Assembly (NCBI GenBank): GCA_002313255.1
Contig: DCBA01000090.1
Span: 1-32,783 of the forward strand
DNA: 32,783 nucleotides
DNA from: Gammaproteobacteria bacterium UBA1119
GTDB taxonomy: Bacteria; Pseudomonadota; Gammaproteobacteria; Pseudomonadales; Azotimanducaceae
Reading direction: 5' to 3'
Part shown: in pieces, positions 18,261-26,241 of the stretch
Position numbering within the stretch: the first letter of the stretch is position 1
Layout: each line of letters starts with the position of its first letter
Notes under the pieces: model-generated
Seen by the model: only the letters and a program-made list of their open reading frames with translations
What the model was told of the DNA's origin: nothing
Databases searched by the model: none
Made by a program: the position numbers and the translations under genes

Positions 18261-18709
18261 AGCCGCGCGCAGTCGAATGGCTCGATCTCAATCGCCTCAA
18301 CTACGTCTACCTTACGGCCATTCGAGAGCCGAAGGACAACTTTCTCGAGCTGGTTATCGAACAGGCGCCCGCCTCCGACTTTAGAGAGGAACTCGAGGGG
18401 TTGGGGATGAGCCCAGATAATCCGGTCGATATAGATCCATTACTTGAGGCATATCGAATCGAATTTCCGAATTACATCGCGTACGCAATACGCGACGAAT
18501 CGTTCGCGCGTAACGACACGCCGGAAGACTACCTAGGAACCCTGGCTCGACTCTATCGCCAGTCAAAGTTTCTGGACTACGTCGATTCCACCAGCACCGG
18601 GTTGCGGACGAACGACAAGCTTCAGCATTACAGCCTTCTTTGTCTCGAACACGTAGTCGAAGTGGTCTCGATGAGCACGCCCAACCTAACGGTACTGAAA
18701 CCTCGGTAA
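18257..18709 (+). CDS. conserved-looking hypothetical protein
   Basis: A 150-residue soluble protein from the ATG at 18257; a GTG at 18221 would add 12 residues. The central part (PNYIAYAIRDESF) and the end (SKFLDYVDSTS, then HYSLLCLEHVVEVVSMSTP) follow a pattern I recall from uncharacterised bacterial proteins: an aromatic-rich strand with Y-x-A-Y, an S-x-F-L-D-Y segment, and a C-terminal H-Y-x-x-x-C-L-x-H-x-V-x-V helix. No function is known to me. The ATG start overlaps the tiny upstream ORF (ATGA), so it belongs to the GFA cluster. It is convergent with the VOC gene. Confidence 0.7.
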   Translation: MKPRAVEWLDLNRLNYVYLTAIREPKDNFLELVIEQAPASDFREELEGLGMSPDNPVDIDPLLEAYRIEFPNYIAYAIRDESFARNDTPEDYLGTLARLYRQSKFLDYVDSTSTGLRTNDKLQHYSLLCLEHVVEVVSMSTPNLTVLKPR

Positions 18710-18751
18710 GCCCAGCGAGCGAACCCTACGCCACCTAGTAAACCCGTTGTT

Positions 18752-19138
18752 CTATTGACGGACCGATAGCTGCAGCAGGATCCCGTGAGTCGATTTTGGA
18801 TGCACAAATACCTGCGGACCGCCCTCGCCAATCAGCCGCGCTCCGCCCTCTTTCATGGCCTCGCAGGTCGCGTCTAAATCATCGACCTCGAGAGCGATGG
18901 TATGCATACCTTCGCCTCGACCTTCGAGCGCCTTACCCACCGCCGAATCGGCACTGGTTGGCGCAACAATTTCAATGAACCCGCCATTGGGCATGTTGAA
19001 GAACGCTTGCTTTATCCCCAAAGCTTCGCTTTCGGCTGTTCGATCAAGTGTCAAACCCAGTCGATCGCGATACGTCGCAATGCCTTCATCAATGTCGTTG
19101 ACGCGCACCACGAGGTGATCGAACCCTGTTAATGCCAT
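18752..19138 (-). CDS. VOC family protein, methylmalonyl-CoA epimerase-like
   Basis: A 128-residue vicinal-oxygen-chelate protein made of two beta-alpha-beta-beta-beta modules. Expected metal positions are His8 (FDHLVVRV), Glu56 (GGFIEIVAP), His79 (GEGMHTIALEV) and, at the C-terminal strand, Gln123 (HGILLQLS). The phrase VFVHPKSTHGILLQL is typical of methylmalonyl-CoA epimerase, but that enzyme has Glu where Gln123 stands (for example VLVEL in the human protein). Epimerase activity is therefore uncertain; a lactoylglutathione lyase-like or other VOC role is possible. No methylmalonyl-CoA mutase or propionyl-CoA carboxylase gene lies in the window. It is a single gene between two plus-strand units. 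Confidence 0.82.
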   Translation of the reverse strand: MALTGFDHLVVRVNDIDEGIATYRDRLGLTLDRTAESEALGIKQAFFNMPNGGFIEIVAPTSADSAVGKALEGRGEGMHTIALEVDDLDATCEAMKEGGARLIGEGGPQVFVHPKSTHGILLQLSVRQ

Positions 19139-19323
19139 GATTTCCCCCTAGAGCAATTGAATGCGCGATCATAGCACCGCCATTATTTGGGCCCCAGCAA
19201 GGCATCGCGACGGATTACGTTAGGCGCCGATACCTATAAAAGGGCTTAGGCGATAGAATCACCTTGCAATATCGATCGCCGCTTGCCGCACACATGCTGG
19301 ACCAAAAAAGGTTTCTCTAGAAC

Positions 19324-20421
19324 ATGATCGAACCTGTATCGATTGGGCTTATCGGCTGCGGCGTGATCAGCTCGGCGTACCTAAAAGCGGCATCGACTTT
19401 CAACGTCCTTAACTTCGCAGCGTGCGCTGATATCGAAGCCGAGGCATCCGCAAGATGCAGTGAAAACTTTGATATCCCTTCAGTGACGGTCAACCAACTG
19501 CTGGCCCGTGACGACATTGAGGTCATCCTCAACTTGACCATTCCCGGCGCCCACGCCGACGTCAACCTCGCGGCTCTCCAATCCGGCAAACACGCCTACT
19601 GCGAAAAACCTTTTGCTTTGAACACCGTCGAAGGAAAACGCGTGATTGAAACGGCTCACGAGCGCTCACTGCGAGTTGGTTGCGCGCCCGACACGTTCCT
19701 AGGGGGAGGCCATCAAACGGTACGCAATGCCCTTGACGCAGGCACCGTCGGGATACCGATTGCGGGCACTGCCTTCATGATGAATCACGGCCATGAGTCA
19801 TGGCATCCCGACCCCGCGTTCTATTACCAGGAGGGTGGCGGCCCTCTGTTTGACATGGGTCCGTACTACTTGACGGCCCTGATTAACGCATTGGGGCCGG
19901 TACGTCGTGTGGCTGCGCTGACAGCGAGGGCCTTCGACACCCGCACTGTTGGATCCGAGCCTCGCCGTGGCGAACAAATCGACGTCGAAGTCGATACCCA
20001 CACGGCGGGGACACTTGAGTTCATGAACGGTGCGATCGTGACCGTGGTTATGAGTTTCGACGTATGGCTGCATTCAAATCGTTTTATCGAAATTCACGGT
20101 ACCAACGCCAGTCTATCGTCGCCCGATCCCAACGGTTTCGGTGGAAGCGTTCGCGTGTCCCGAACGGACCGCACATGGGACGAACTGCCGTTGACCCACG
20201 GCTATCTGGAGAATATGCGAAGTATCGGTCTTGCCGACATGTGTGTCGGTATTCGAACCGGCCGATCACACCGTTGCAGCGGCGAACTCGCCTACCACGT
20301 CCTGGAGATCATGGAGGCGTTCGGGCATTCATCCGCAACGGGCGAACACATTGAACTAACAACAACACCCGATCGGCCAGACCCGCTACCGATCGGACTG
20401 GCAATCGGCGAACTCGATTAA
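19324..20421 (+). CDS. Gfo/Idh/MocA family oxidoreductase
   Basis: A 365-residue NAD(P)-dependent dehydrogenase of the glucose-fructose oxidoreductase/inositol dehydrogenase family. The Rossmann start GLIGCGVIS lies at 8-16, the catalytic EKP motif (Glu94-Lys95-Pro96) in [10 protein letters not shown], and the second-domain motif [13 protein letters not shown] at 171-183 with Asp177. Many family members have a His at the position of Tyr181; the P-Y-Y version is also common. The substrate is likely a sugar, polyol or inositol-like compound but cannot be named. The start ATG has only a weak purine-rich stretch upstream. The ThuA-like gene follows after 14 bases, a frequent pairing. Confidence 0.88.
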   Translation: MIEPVSIGLIGCGVISSAYLKAASTFNVLNFAACADIEAEASARCSENFDIPSVTVNQLLARDDIEVILNLTIPGAHADVNLAALQSGKHAYCEKPFALNTVEGKRVIETAHERSLRVGCAPDTFLGGGHQTVRNALDAGTVGIPIAGTAFMMNHGHESWHPDPAFYYQEGGGPLFDMGPYYLTALINALGPVRRVAALTARAFDTRTVGSEPRRGEQIDVEVDTHTAGTLEFMNGAIVTVVMSFDVWLHSNRFIEIHGTNASLSSPDPNGFGGSVRVSRTDRTWDELPLTHGYLENMRSIGLADMCVGIRTGRSHRCSGELAYHVLEIMEAFGHSSATGEHIELTTTPDRPDPLPIGLAIGELD

Positions 20422-20435
20422 GAGGACTAACGCGT

Positions 20436-21086
20436 ATGGCTAAGAACGCATTCGTTACGTGGGGCGGTTGGGATGGACACGAGCCGGAGCAAACCGCCAC
20501 GATTTTTGCCGAGGTTTTACGTACCGAGGGCTACCAGGTCGAAGTATCGAATTCACTGGACGCGTTCGAGGACGAGGCTTTTACAAATTCTCAAGATCTC
20601 ATCGTACCGGTTTGGACCATGGCCGGAATTTCGCGGGAACAGGAAACTGGTCTACTTCAAGCAATTCGTGCCGGGACTGGTTGCGCAGGCTGGCACGGGG
20701 GTATGGCGGATTCGTTTCGTCAAAACGTCGAATACCAGTTCATGGTGGGAGGCCAATTTATCTGTCATCCCGGGGGCGTTATTGACTACGAGGTCAACAT
20801 CACGAGCTCAGACCCCATCGTGAGTGACCTTTCCGATTTCACGATGCACTCCGAACAGTATTTCATGCACGTAGATCCCTCCAACGAGGTACTCGCAACC
20901 ACAACCTTTAGCGGCAGTTACTGGAACATTGATTGGGTTAAGGATGTCGTCATGCCAATCTGTTGGAAAAAGCGATACGGGGCAGGTCGCGTTTTCTATA
21001 GCTCACTCGGACACGTTGCCGAAGATTTTGACGTGCCACAAGCGAAAGAGATTATGAAGCGCGGCTGTCTTTGGGCGACCCGTTGA
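20436..21086 (+). CDS. ThuA domain-containing protein
   Basis: A 216-residue protein of the ThuA-like fold (class I glutamine amidotransferase-like), named from the trehalose utilisation gene of rhizobia. The start [14 protein letters not shown] and the segment [10 protein letters not shown] (83-92) match the family, as do the FICHPGG stretch near 108-114 and the C-terminal [12 protein letters not shown], in which the final His is conserved. No nucleophilic Cys at a classical amidotransferase elbow is evident, so the enzymatic role is unclear, as for most ThuA proteins. A GAGG about ten bases upstream supports the ATG at 20436. Together with the Gfo/Idh/MocA gene it probably forms a two-gene sugar-related operon. 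Confidence 0.86.
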   Translation: MAKNAFVTWGGWDGHEPEQTATIFAEVLRTEGYQVEVSNSLDAFEDEAFTNSQDLIVPVWTMAGISREQETGLLQAIRAGTGCAGWHGGMADSFRQNVEYQFMVGGQFICHPGGVIDYEVNITSSDPIVSDLSDFTMHSEQYFMHVDPSNEVLATTTFSGSYWNIDWVKDVVMPICWKKRYGAGRVFYSSLGHVAEDFDVPQAKEIMKRGCLWATR

Positions 21087-21135
21087 GTAAACGGACTCAC
21101 ACCTAACGCCGTATATTATTACCGTCAATTCCTCG

Positions 21136-21549
21136 CTAAAGGTCAGGTTGTCCAGGATGTTCCGGAAGTTGACCGGATGTTTCTGCCCATGCTGGACTGC
21201 TGTCGGTCCAGATGTGCATCGCCGGGGTTACGCGCCCAGGATCATCAAGGCTTCCAGCTTTCAAAATGAGCATCCCGGGATTGGCAGATAATTCGGAGAA
21301 AAGCGGCGACCCACAACTCGCGCAGAAACGCCGCGTCACGGTATTACCGCTCGCTGCATTCACAGTAAATGCGCTCGTTTCACCTTCGATCGAAAGCGAT
21401 TCGCTTGCCACACCGACAACGGTCGAATAGGCACCTCCGGAGGCGTACTGACAATCGCGGCAATGACAGTGTCCGGCAAAGATCACCGCGTCAGGACATT
21501 CATACCGAATCGCACCGCAACGACAACCACCGGTTAAATTTTCGCTCAC
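21136..21549 (-). CDS. GFA (CENP-V/GFA) family zinc-binding protein
   Basis: A 137-residue GFA-fold protein. The cysteine sets are Cys9/Cys11 (GGCRCGAIRY), Cys28/30/33 (GHCHCRDCQ) and Cys76/79 (RFCASCGSPLF), with the usual KAGSLDDP and MHIWTDSSPAW near the end. Family members bind zinc and are annotated as S-(hydroxymethyl)glutathione synthase-like or aldehyde-activating, but function is rarely shown. It differs from the GFA protein at 17417 in length, the CxDC versus CxMC centre and the C-terminus, so the two are not a recent duplicate. It is a single minus-strand gene, convergent with the ThuA gene and divergent from the next. Confidence 0.88.
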   Translation of the reverse strand: MSENLTGGCRCGAIRYECPDAVIFAGHCHCRDCQYASGGAYSTVVGVASESLSIEGETSAFTVNAASGNTVTRRFCASCGSPLFSELSANPGMLILKAGSLDDPGRVTPAMHIWTDSSPAWAETSGQLPEHPGQPDL

Positions 21550-21608
21550 ATTCCCCCCTTAATCTGATCATTTAACCACCTTTGCGATGGCCGTGCGACG
21601 CGCGCACA

Positions 21609-21938
21609 ATGCCCATCGTCCGCGACCGACTACGGGGCGTTTTGATGGATCATGTGACGACCGCGCGCAACGAAATTGAGCCGTTACTGATGCAGTTGAT
21701 TCACCAGCTAGGGATCGAAGGTCGGGCGACGGAGATGGCCGTATGCCGTCGTATCCAACGCTACCTCCGTACCGCGAAGCACAACCACGAGCTCGCTCGT
21801 CCGTTTAGCGATCTCTCCACCACCGCCAACGTCTGCTTTACCTTGCCGGGCGAAGCTAACATTCTGCTCGAACGTATTATCGAGAAGGCGGAAGTGCTTG
21901 TCCGCGAGATGGAGAACCGAACCGACGCGATCCACTGA
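21609..21938 (+). CDS. hypothetical protein upstream of arsC-like remnant
   Basis: A protein of 109 residues from the ATG at 21609, or 97 from the ATG at 21645, which has a better GGGG ribosome binding site seven bases upstream. It is mostly helical in appearance, with charged heptad-like stretches at the end (LLERIIEKAEVLVREME). I do not recognise a family; it lacks the helix-turn-helix and cysteines of ArsR regulators. Its stop lies four bases before the arsC-like remnant, so the pair may once have been an operon. Real coding status is likely but not certain. Confidence 0.5.
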   Translation: MPIVRDRLRGVLMDHVTTARNEIEPLLMQLIHQLGIEGRATEMAVCRRIQRYLRTAKHNHELARPFSDLSTTANVCFTLPGEANILLERIIEKAEVLVREMENRTDAIH

Positions 21939-21942
21939 CCCA

Positions 21943-22187
21943 TTGAAAGTTCTGTTCTTGTGCACGGGCAATTCCGCCCGAAGTATTCTCACGGAGGAGA
22001 TCGCGCGTTCACGAAGGATCAACGCCTTCAGTGCGGGAAGTAAACTATCCGGCCATTTTATCCATTGCCAGTCGAGTTCCCTGAGCGTCATCGTGTCGAC
22101 ACATCCGCGCGACAAGAAAAATCTAGGACGCCTAACGCCTTTGAACCCGTCAACCGGCGTTTGACTGCGCTCATCTACCGGTTGTAA
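21943..22187 (+). pseudogene. frameshifted and truncated arsC-like (low-MW phosphatase fold) pseudogene
   Basis: From a TTG at 21943 the frame gives KVLFLCTGNSARS, the active-site P-loop (C-x5-R) of arsenate reductase/low-molecular-weight protein tyrosine phosphatase. It continues with AFSAGS, a second family landmark, up to about 22053. Beyond that the original frame loses all resemblance. Shifting by -1 at 22053 gives PLPVEFPERHRVDTS followed by a K-S and F, which fits the family's next block (a helix, then x-D-T-S-G-x-R-S-K). The shifted frame ends at a TAA at 22185-22187. The catalytic C-terminal half is missing and the clpB stop follows at 22200. I conclude it is a decayed gene; a sequencing error could explain the frameshift but not the truncation. 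Confidence 0.65.
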
Positions 22188-22199
22188 CGATTTACGTTG

Positions 22200-24827
22200 T
22201 TAGCTCGCCTTCCTTGCGCTGAGCACGCCGTTTCCGGTTTGTTGAGGCCCTTTGCGCGCGACGATCGTGAGCCCGTGTTGATCTCTATCCACGAAGACTT
22301 CGTTCGCCGTATCGAGATCACCCGCCAGTACGCGCCGAGCAAGCGTATTTTCCAGACGCTGCTGTATAACCCGGCGCAGTGGGCGGGCACCGTAGGCCGG
22401 ATCGAACCCCGCGTTACCTAAGAACTCGAGCGCGCTTTCGCTGACGTTCAATTCGACGCCTTGGATACCCAACCGCTGCTTCAGATCATCGATTTGCAAT
22501 GTAGTTATCTTGCGAATTTCTTCAACACCTAGGTTTCGAAAGACGACGGAATCATCGATGCGATTAATGAACTCAGGACGAAAATAGCTCGTAACCACGT
22601 CGATGACTCGACGTTTCATCTCCACATAACCGCATTCGTCAGTACACTCCTGGATCACGTCAGAACCTAAATTCGACGTCATGATGATCAAGGTGTTCCG
22701 AAAATCCACCGTTCGACCCTGACCGTCGGTAAGTCGACCATCCTCGAGGACCTGCAAAAGAATGTTGAAGACGTCGTTGTGCGCTTTTTCTACCTCGTCG
22801 AGAAGCAATACCGAATAGGGCTTGCGACGCACTCTTTCGGTGAGGTACCCACCTTCTTCGTAACCAACGTACCCGGGCGGCGCGCCAATCAGGCGAGCCA
22901 CCGAGTGTTTTTCCATAAACTCGGACATATCGAGGCGGATCATCGCATCGTCCGTATCAAACAAAAATGCCGCGAGCGCCTTGGTCAGTTCCGTTTTCCC
23001 CACGCCCGTCGGGCCTAAGAACAAAAAAGATCCGATCGGCCGGCGCGGATCCGCCAGTCCAGCTCTCGACCGCCTAATCGCATCAGCGATCACAGACACG
23101 GCCTCAGTTTGCCCAATGACGCGGCGCTGAATCACGGTCTCCATATCGAGCAGTCGCTCGCGCTCTCCCAACAACATGCGCTGAACCGGAATTCCCGTCC
23201 AATGCGCTACCACCTCAGCGATTTCATCTTCCGTTACGCAGCTTCTAAGCAGCGTGAAGTCGGCTTTATCAGCGTTTGATGCTTCGTCCAGCGATTTCTC
23301 CAACTCGGGAATTCTCCCGTAGCGTAGCTCGGACATCCGTTGCAAATCGCCGACGCGCTGAGCGGCCTCAAATTCCAGCCGCGCCTTCTCTAGTTCTTCC
23401 TTTAACTCTTGCGTCCCTTGCACGGCGGCTTTTTCTGCCGTCCATATTTCGTCTAAATCGGCATATTCCCGTTCCAGCACAAGAATTTCACCTTCCAATT
23501 TGTCGAGTCGCTCTCTTGACGCATCGTCGGTTTCTTTTTTTAGAGCTTCTCGTTCTATTCGGAATTGTATGAGGCGTCGATCCAGACGATCCATCGATTC
23601 CGGTTTCGAATCGATTTCCATCCGGATGCGGCTGGCAGCTTCGTCAATTAAGTCGATGGCTTTATCGGGAAGTTGTCGATCCGCGATGTAGCGGTTGGAA
23701 AGAACCGCTGCCGCAACGATCGAAGGATCCGTGATTTCGACTCCATGATGAACCTCATAGCGTTCCTTGAGTCCCCGGAGGATCGCGGTAGTGTCCTCAA
23801 CGCTCGGCTCATCGACGAGTATTCTCTGAAAGCGTCTTTCAAGCGCCGCATCTTTTTCTATATTCTCGCGATATTCGTCCAACGTAGTCGCACCAACACA
23901 ATGCAGCTCGCCGCGGGCCAGCGCCGGTTTCAACAAGTTGCCCGCATCCATCGAACCTTCCGCTTTGCCAGCGCCGACGAGGGTATGGATCTCATCGATA
24001 AAAAGAATAATTTGTCCCTCTTGTTTCGATACGTCTTGAAGCAAGGCCTTTACTCTTTCCTCAAATTCGCCTCGAAATTTGGCTCCCGCAATCAACGATC
24101 CCATGTCGAGCGAGAGTAAGCGCTTCCCTCGCACGCCATCAGGTACCTCGCCATTCACGATGCGTTGTGCCAAACCTTCCACAATCGCGGTCTTACCGAC
24201 CCCGGGTTCGCCTATCAGTACCGGATTATTTTTCGTTCGTCGTTGGAGCACCTGGATCGTTCGGCGGATTTCGTCATCCCGCCCGATAACCGGATCGAGT
24301 TTCCCTTGCTCCGCGCGATCGGTGAGATCAATCGTGTACTTTTGTAGTGCCCCACGGGCTTCTTCAGCGTTGGCATCGTTCACGTTTTCGCCCGAGCGGA
24401 GCAAACTCACGCGAGCTTCAAGCGTTTCTCGCGTGGTTCCACCGCGTTGTAGAACCTCTGCGACCGGTCCATGCGCATCGAATACCGCGAGAAGAAATAG
24501 CTCGCTCGATAAATAAGTATCACCGCGCGTTTGCGCCAATTTATCGGTTAGGTTAAGGACCCGAATTAATTCGTTGGAAAGCTGAATTTCGCCGGCAGTA
24601 CCCGATACCTGAGGGCGTCGATCAAGCCATTCGCCAAGATGTTTTCGCAACCCATCCGTGTCTGTACCCACGCTACTCAGCAACTGCGGTATTACGCTGT
24701 CGTGTTGATCAAGCATCGCTACCAGAACGTGCTGCGGTTCAATAAATGAGTGGTCTCGGCCGACCGCGAGGCTCTGTGCATCGGCCAGAGCTCCCTGCAA
24801 GCGTGTCGTCATTTTGTCCATGCGCAC
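22200..24827 (-). CDS. clpB: ATP-dependent disaggregase chaperone ClpB
   Basis: An 875-residue Hsp100 hexameric disaggregase that works with DnaK to rescue aggregated proteins in the cytoplasm. Domain order: N-terminal Clp repeat domain (1-145), AAA+ domain 1 with Walker A GEPGVGKT (206-213) and Walker [10 protein letters not shown], a coiled-coil middle domain (about 405-525, rich in Leu/Glu/Arg), then AAA+ domain 2 with [20 protein letters not shown] and the pore loop GYVGYEEGG. The first pore loop, [10 protein letters not shown], is also present. The long middle domain separates it from ClpA and ClpC. It starts with GTG at 24827 (MRMDKMT, like E. coli MRLDRLT); an ATG at 24821 is possible. 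A sigma-32-type promoter lies upstream. Confidence 0.97.
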   Translation of the reverse strand: MRMDKMTTRLQGALADAQSLAVGRDHSFIEPQHVLVAMLDQHDSVIPQLLSSVGTDTDGLRKHLGEWLDRRPQVSGTAGEIQLSNELIRVLNLTDKLAQTRGDTYLSSELFLLAVFDAHGPVAEVLQRGGTTRETLEARVSLLRSGENVNDANAEEARGALQKYTIDLTDRAEQGKLDPVIGRDDEIRRTIQVLQRRTKNNPVLIGEPGVGKTAIVEGLAQRIVNGEVPDGVRGKRLLSLDMGSLIAGAKFRGEFEERVKALLQDVSKQEGQIILFIDEIHTLVGAGKAEGSMDAGNLLKPALARGELHCVGATTLDEYRENIEKDAALERRFQRILVDEPSVEDTTAILRGLKERYEVHHGVEITDPSIVAAAVLSNRYIADRQLPDKAIDLIDEAASRIRMEIDSKPESMDRLDRRLIQFRIEREALKKETDDASRERLDKLEGEILVLEREYADLDEIWTAEKAAVQGTQELKEELEKARLEFEAAQRVGDLQRMSELRYGRIPELEKSLDEASNADKADFTLLRSCVTEDEIAEVVAHWTGIPVQRMLLGERERLLDMETVIQRRVIGQTEAVSVIADAIRRSRAGLADPRRPIGSFLFLGPTGVGKTELTKALAAFLFDTDDAMIRLDMSEFMEKHSVARLIGAPPGYVGYEEGGYLTERVRRKPYSVLLLDEVEKAHNDVFNILLQVLEDGRLTDGQGRTVDFRNTLIIMTSNLGSDVIQECTDECGYVEMKRRVIDVVTSYFRPEFINRIDDSVVFRNLGVEEIRKITTLQIDDLKQRLGIQGVELNVSESALEFLGNAGFDPAYGARPLRRVIQQRLENTLARRVLAGDLDTANEVFVDRDQHGLTIVARKGPQQTGNGVLSARKAS

Positions 24828-24879
24828 GGCGCGTTATCCATCGCCACGTATCGAGGCGTTTATTTTATGTGTGAACAAA

Positions 24880-24907
24880 AAATGGGGGTTAATCAGTACT
24901 TTACAAG
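24880..24907 (-). promoter_or_regulatory. heat-shock (sigma-32) promoter of clpB
   Basis: On the minus strand CTTGTAA (24907-24901) and CCCCATTT (24887-24880) are separated by 13 bases. This follows the RpoH consensus CTTGAAA-N(11-16)-CCCCATNT with a single mismatch in the -35 part. Transcription would start near 24873, leaving a leader of about 45 bases before clpB. Position in front of a classical heat-shock gene supports it. Confidence 0.8.
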
Positions 24908-24978
24908 GGGGTACACCCCGGATATCGCCGACTCAGGGAATCTTTTTCGTGCCTAAACGGGCACAACACGTATACAAC

Positions 24979-25007
24979 CGGTGGCGCGATGCACGTTCGC
25001 GCCACCG
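24979..25007 (-). terminator. hairpin terminator after the acyl-CoA dehydrogenase pair
   Basis: A perfect 10-bp GC-rich stem (CGGTGGCGCG with CGCGCCACCG) encloses a nine-base loop 14 bases after the acyl-CoA dehydrogenase stop. On the minus strand it is followed by GTTGTAT, only mildly T-rich, so it is not a textbook intrinsic terminator. Its place between the acyl-CoA dehydrogenase genes and the clpB promoter makes insulation of clpB a sensible role. Confidence 0.55.
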
Positions 25008-25020
25008 TGTTGGGTCGAGG

Positions 25021-26232
25021 CTAATTCGAACCGGTTGGTATCTCGTTAAATGGAATGCCTTTATCCAAACGTACATCTTGAGGCATACCAAGCACGCGCT
25101 CTGCAAGAATGTTGAGCATAATTTCGTCCGAGCCCCCTGCGATTCTTCCGCCCGGAGCACCCATGTACGTTGCCGCATAGATTCCCGACTCTTCCCCATG
25201 TTCGGAATCCGAAACGGCGCCAGAAAGTTCCAATAAGTCCATCGCAAAGGACGCCATGTCTTGCATCTTCGACGCTCCCACGTATTTGCCGATGGAATTT
25301 TCGGGGCCCGGGGTATCGCCACGAGACAATGCCGACATCGATCGGTACCCAGTAAAACGAAGCCCTGATTCTTGGCAGTACCAGTCCGCAAGTTTGGCCC
25401 GGACTTGTCGATCCTCGATCGCCGGGCGGTCGTCAATATTAACTCGTTTGGCGAGTGCAAAAATCCGGTCGAACCCCACGCCCATGCCACCACCACCAAT
25501 CGCCGCACGCTCGTTCATGAGGGTGGTGAGAGCGACTTGCCATCCCTGTCCGACAGCACCAAGTCGTTGGCTATCCGGAATACGCACGTCGGTGAAATAG
25601 ACCTCGTTAAAATTCGCTCCCCCTGAAATCTGTTTGATCGGCTTAACTTCCACACCCGGAGACTTCATATCAAAAAAGAAATAAGTCAGACCCTTGTGCT
25701 TGGCGACGGTGGGATCCGTACGTACAACGAGGATCCCGTAGTCACTGAAATGTGCACCTGACGTCCAAATTTTTTGGCCGTTAATTACCCAATCGTCGCC
25801 GTCTTTCTTGGCCTGCGTGCGCAATGCGGCAAGATCGGAACCGCCGGCTGGCTCACTAAAAAGCTGGCACCAGATGTGTTCACCCGACGCCAACGGCGGA
25901 AGGTGCTTGACCTTGTCTTCCTCAGATGCCCACGCCATCATCGTCGGTGCCGCCATGCCTTGACCAATCGCAAAGACGCCGCTTGGTGCATTGAACCGAG
26001 ACTCTTCCTGGCTCCAAATCACTTGTTCGATCGCTGAAGCATCGCGGCCACCGTATTCCTTCGGCCAGCGAATACAGGCCCACCCAGCGTCGTACTTGCG
26101 TTTCTGCCAGAGCTTGGACCGTTCGATTTCGTCGAGTCCCTTTAACGTTTCATCCGCGGGCACATTGGCTTCTAACCATTGTCGTGCTTCGTCGCGAAAG
26201 GCCGCTTCTTCAGGTGTGTCTTTGAAGTCCAT
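25021..26232 (-). CDS. acyl-CoA dehydrogenase family protein
   Basis: A 403-residue FAD-dependent enzyme that introduces an alpha-beta double bond into an acyl-CoA thioester. Family segments are CQLFSEPAGGSDLAAL (122-137, FAD and substrate contact), VINGQKIWTSGAH (149-161) and IAGGSDEIMLNILAERVLG (364-382). At the position of the catalytic Glu of medium-chain enzymes (Y-E-G-T) this protein has Ala365; as far as I know this is normal for the FadE branch found in tandem pairs, where the base sits elsewhere or in the partner. It follows a second acyl-CoA dehydrogenase gene by nine bases. Such pairs form alpha2-beta2 enzymes in steroid side-chain degradation, but no other steroid gene is present here. 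Confidence 0.9.
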   Translation of the reverse strand: MDFKDTPEEAAFRDEARQWLEANVPADETLKGLDEIERSKLWQKRKYDAGWACIRWPKEYGGRDASAIEQVIWSQEESRFNAPSGVFAIGQGMAAPTMMAWASEEDKVKHLPPLASGEHIWCQLFSEPAGGSDLAALRTQAKKDGDDWVINGQKIWTSGAHFSDYGILVVRTDPTVAKHKGLTYFFFDMKSPGVEVKPIKQISGGANFNEVYFTDVRIPDSQRLGAVGQGWQVALTTLMNERAAIGGGGMGVGFDRIFALAKRVNIDDRPAIEDRQVRAKLADWYCQESGLRFTGYRSMSALSRGDTPGPENSIGKYVGASKMQDMASFAMDLLELSGAVSDSEHGEESGIYAATYMGAPGGRIAGGSDEIMLNILAERVLGMPQDVRLDKGIPFNEIPTGSN

Positions 26233-26241
26233 AGATATCTC

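Noticed and set aside
19254..19259. TAGAAT, a good -10 match upstream of the Gfo/Idh/MocA gene
   Set aside because: No -35-like box at 16-18 bases upstream; the TTAGGCG direct repeats at 19220 and 19246 are short and of unclear meaning.
21136..21549. The two GFA genes as a recent duplication
   Set aside because: They share only the family cysteines; lengths, core motifs and ends differ.
22151..22184. Inverted repeat CAACCGG / CCGGTTG with a 20-base loop downstream of clpB
   Set aside because: The loop is long, no T-tract follows on the minus strand, and it lies within the arsC-like remnant; too weak to call a terminator.
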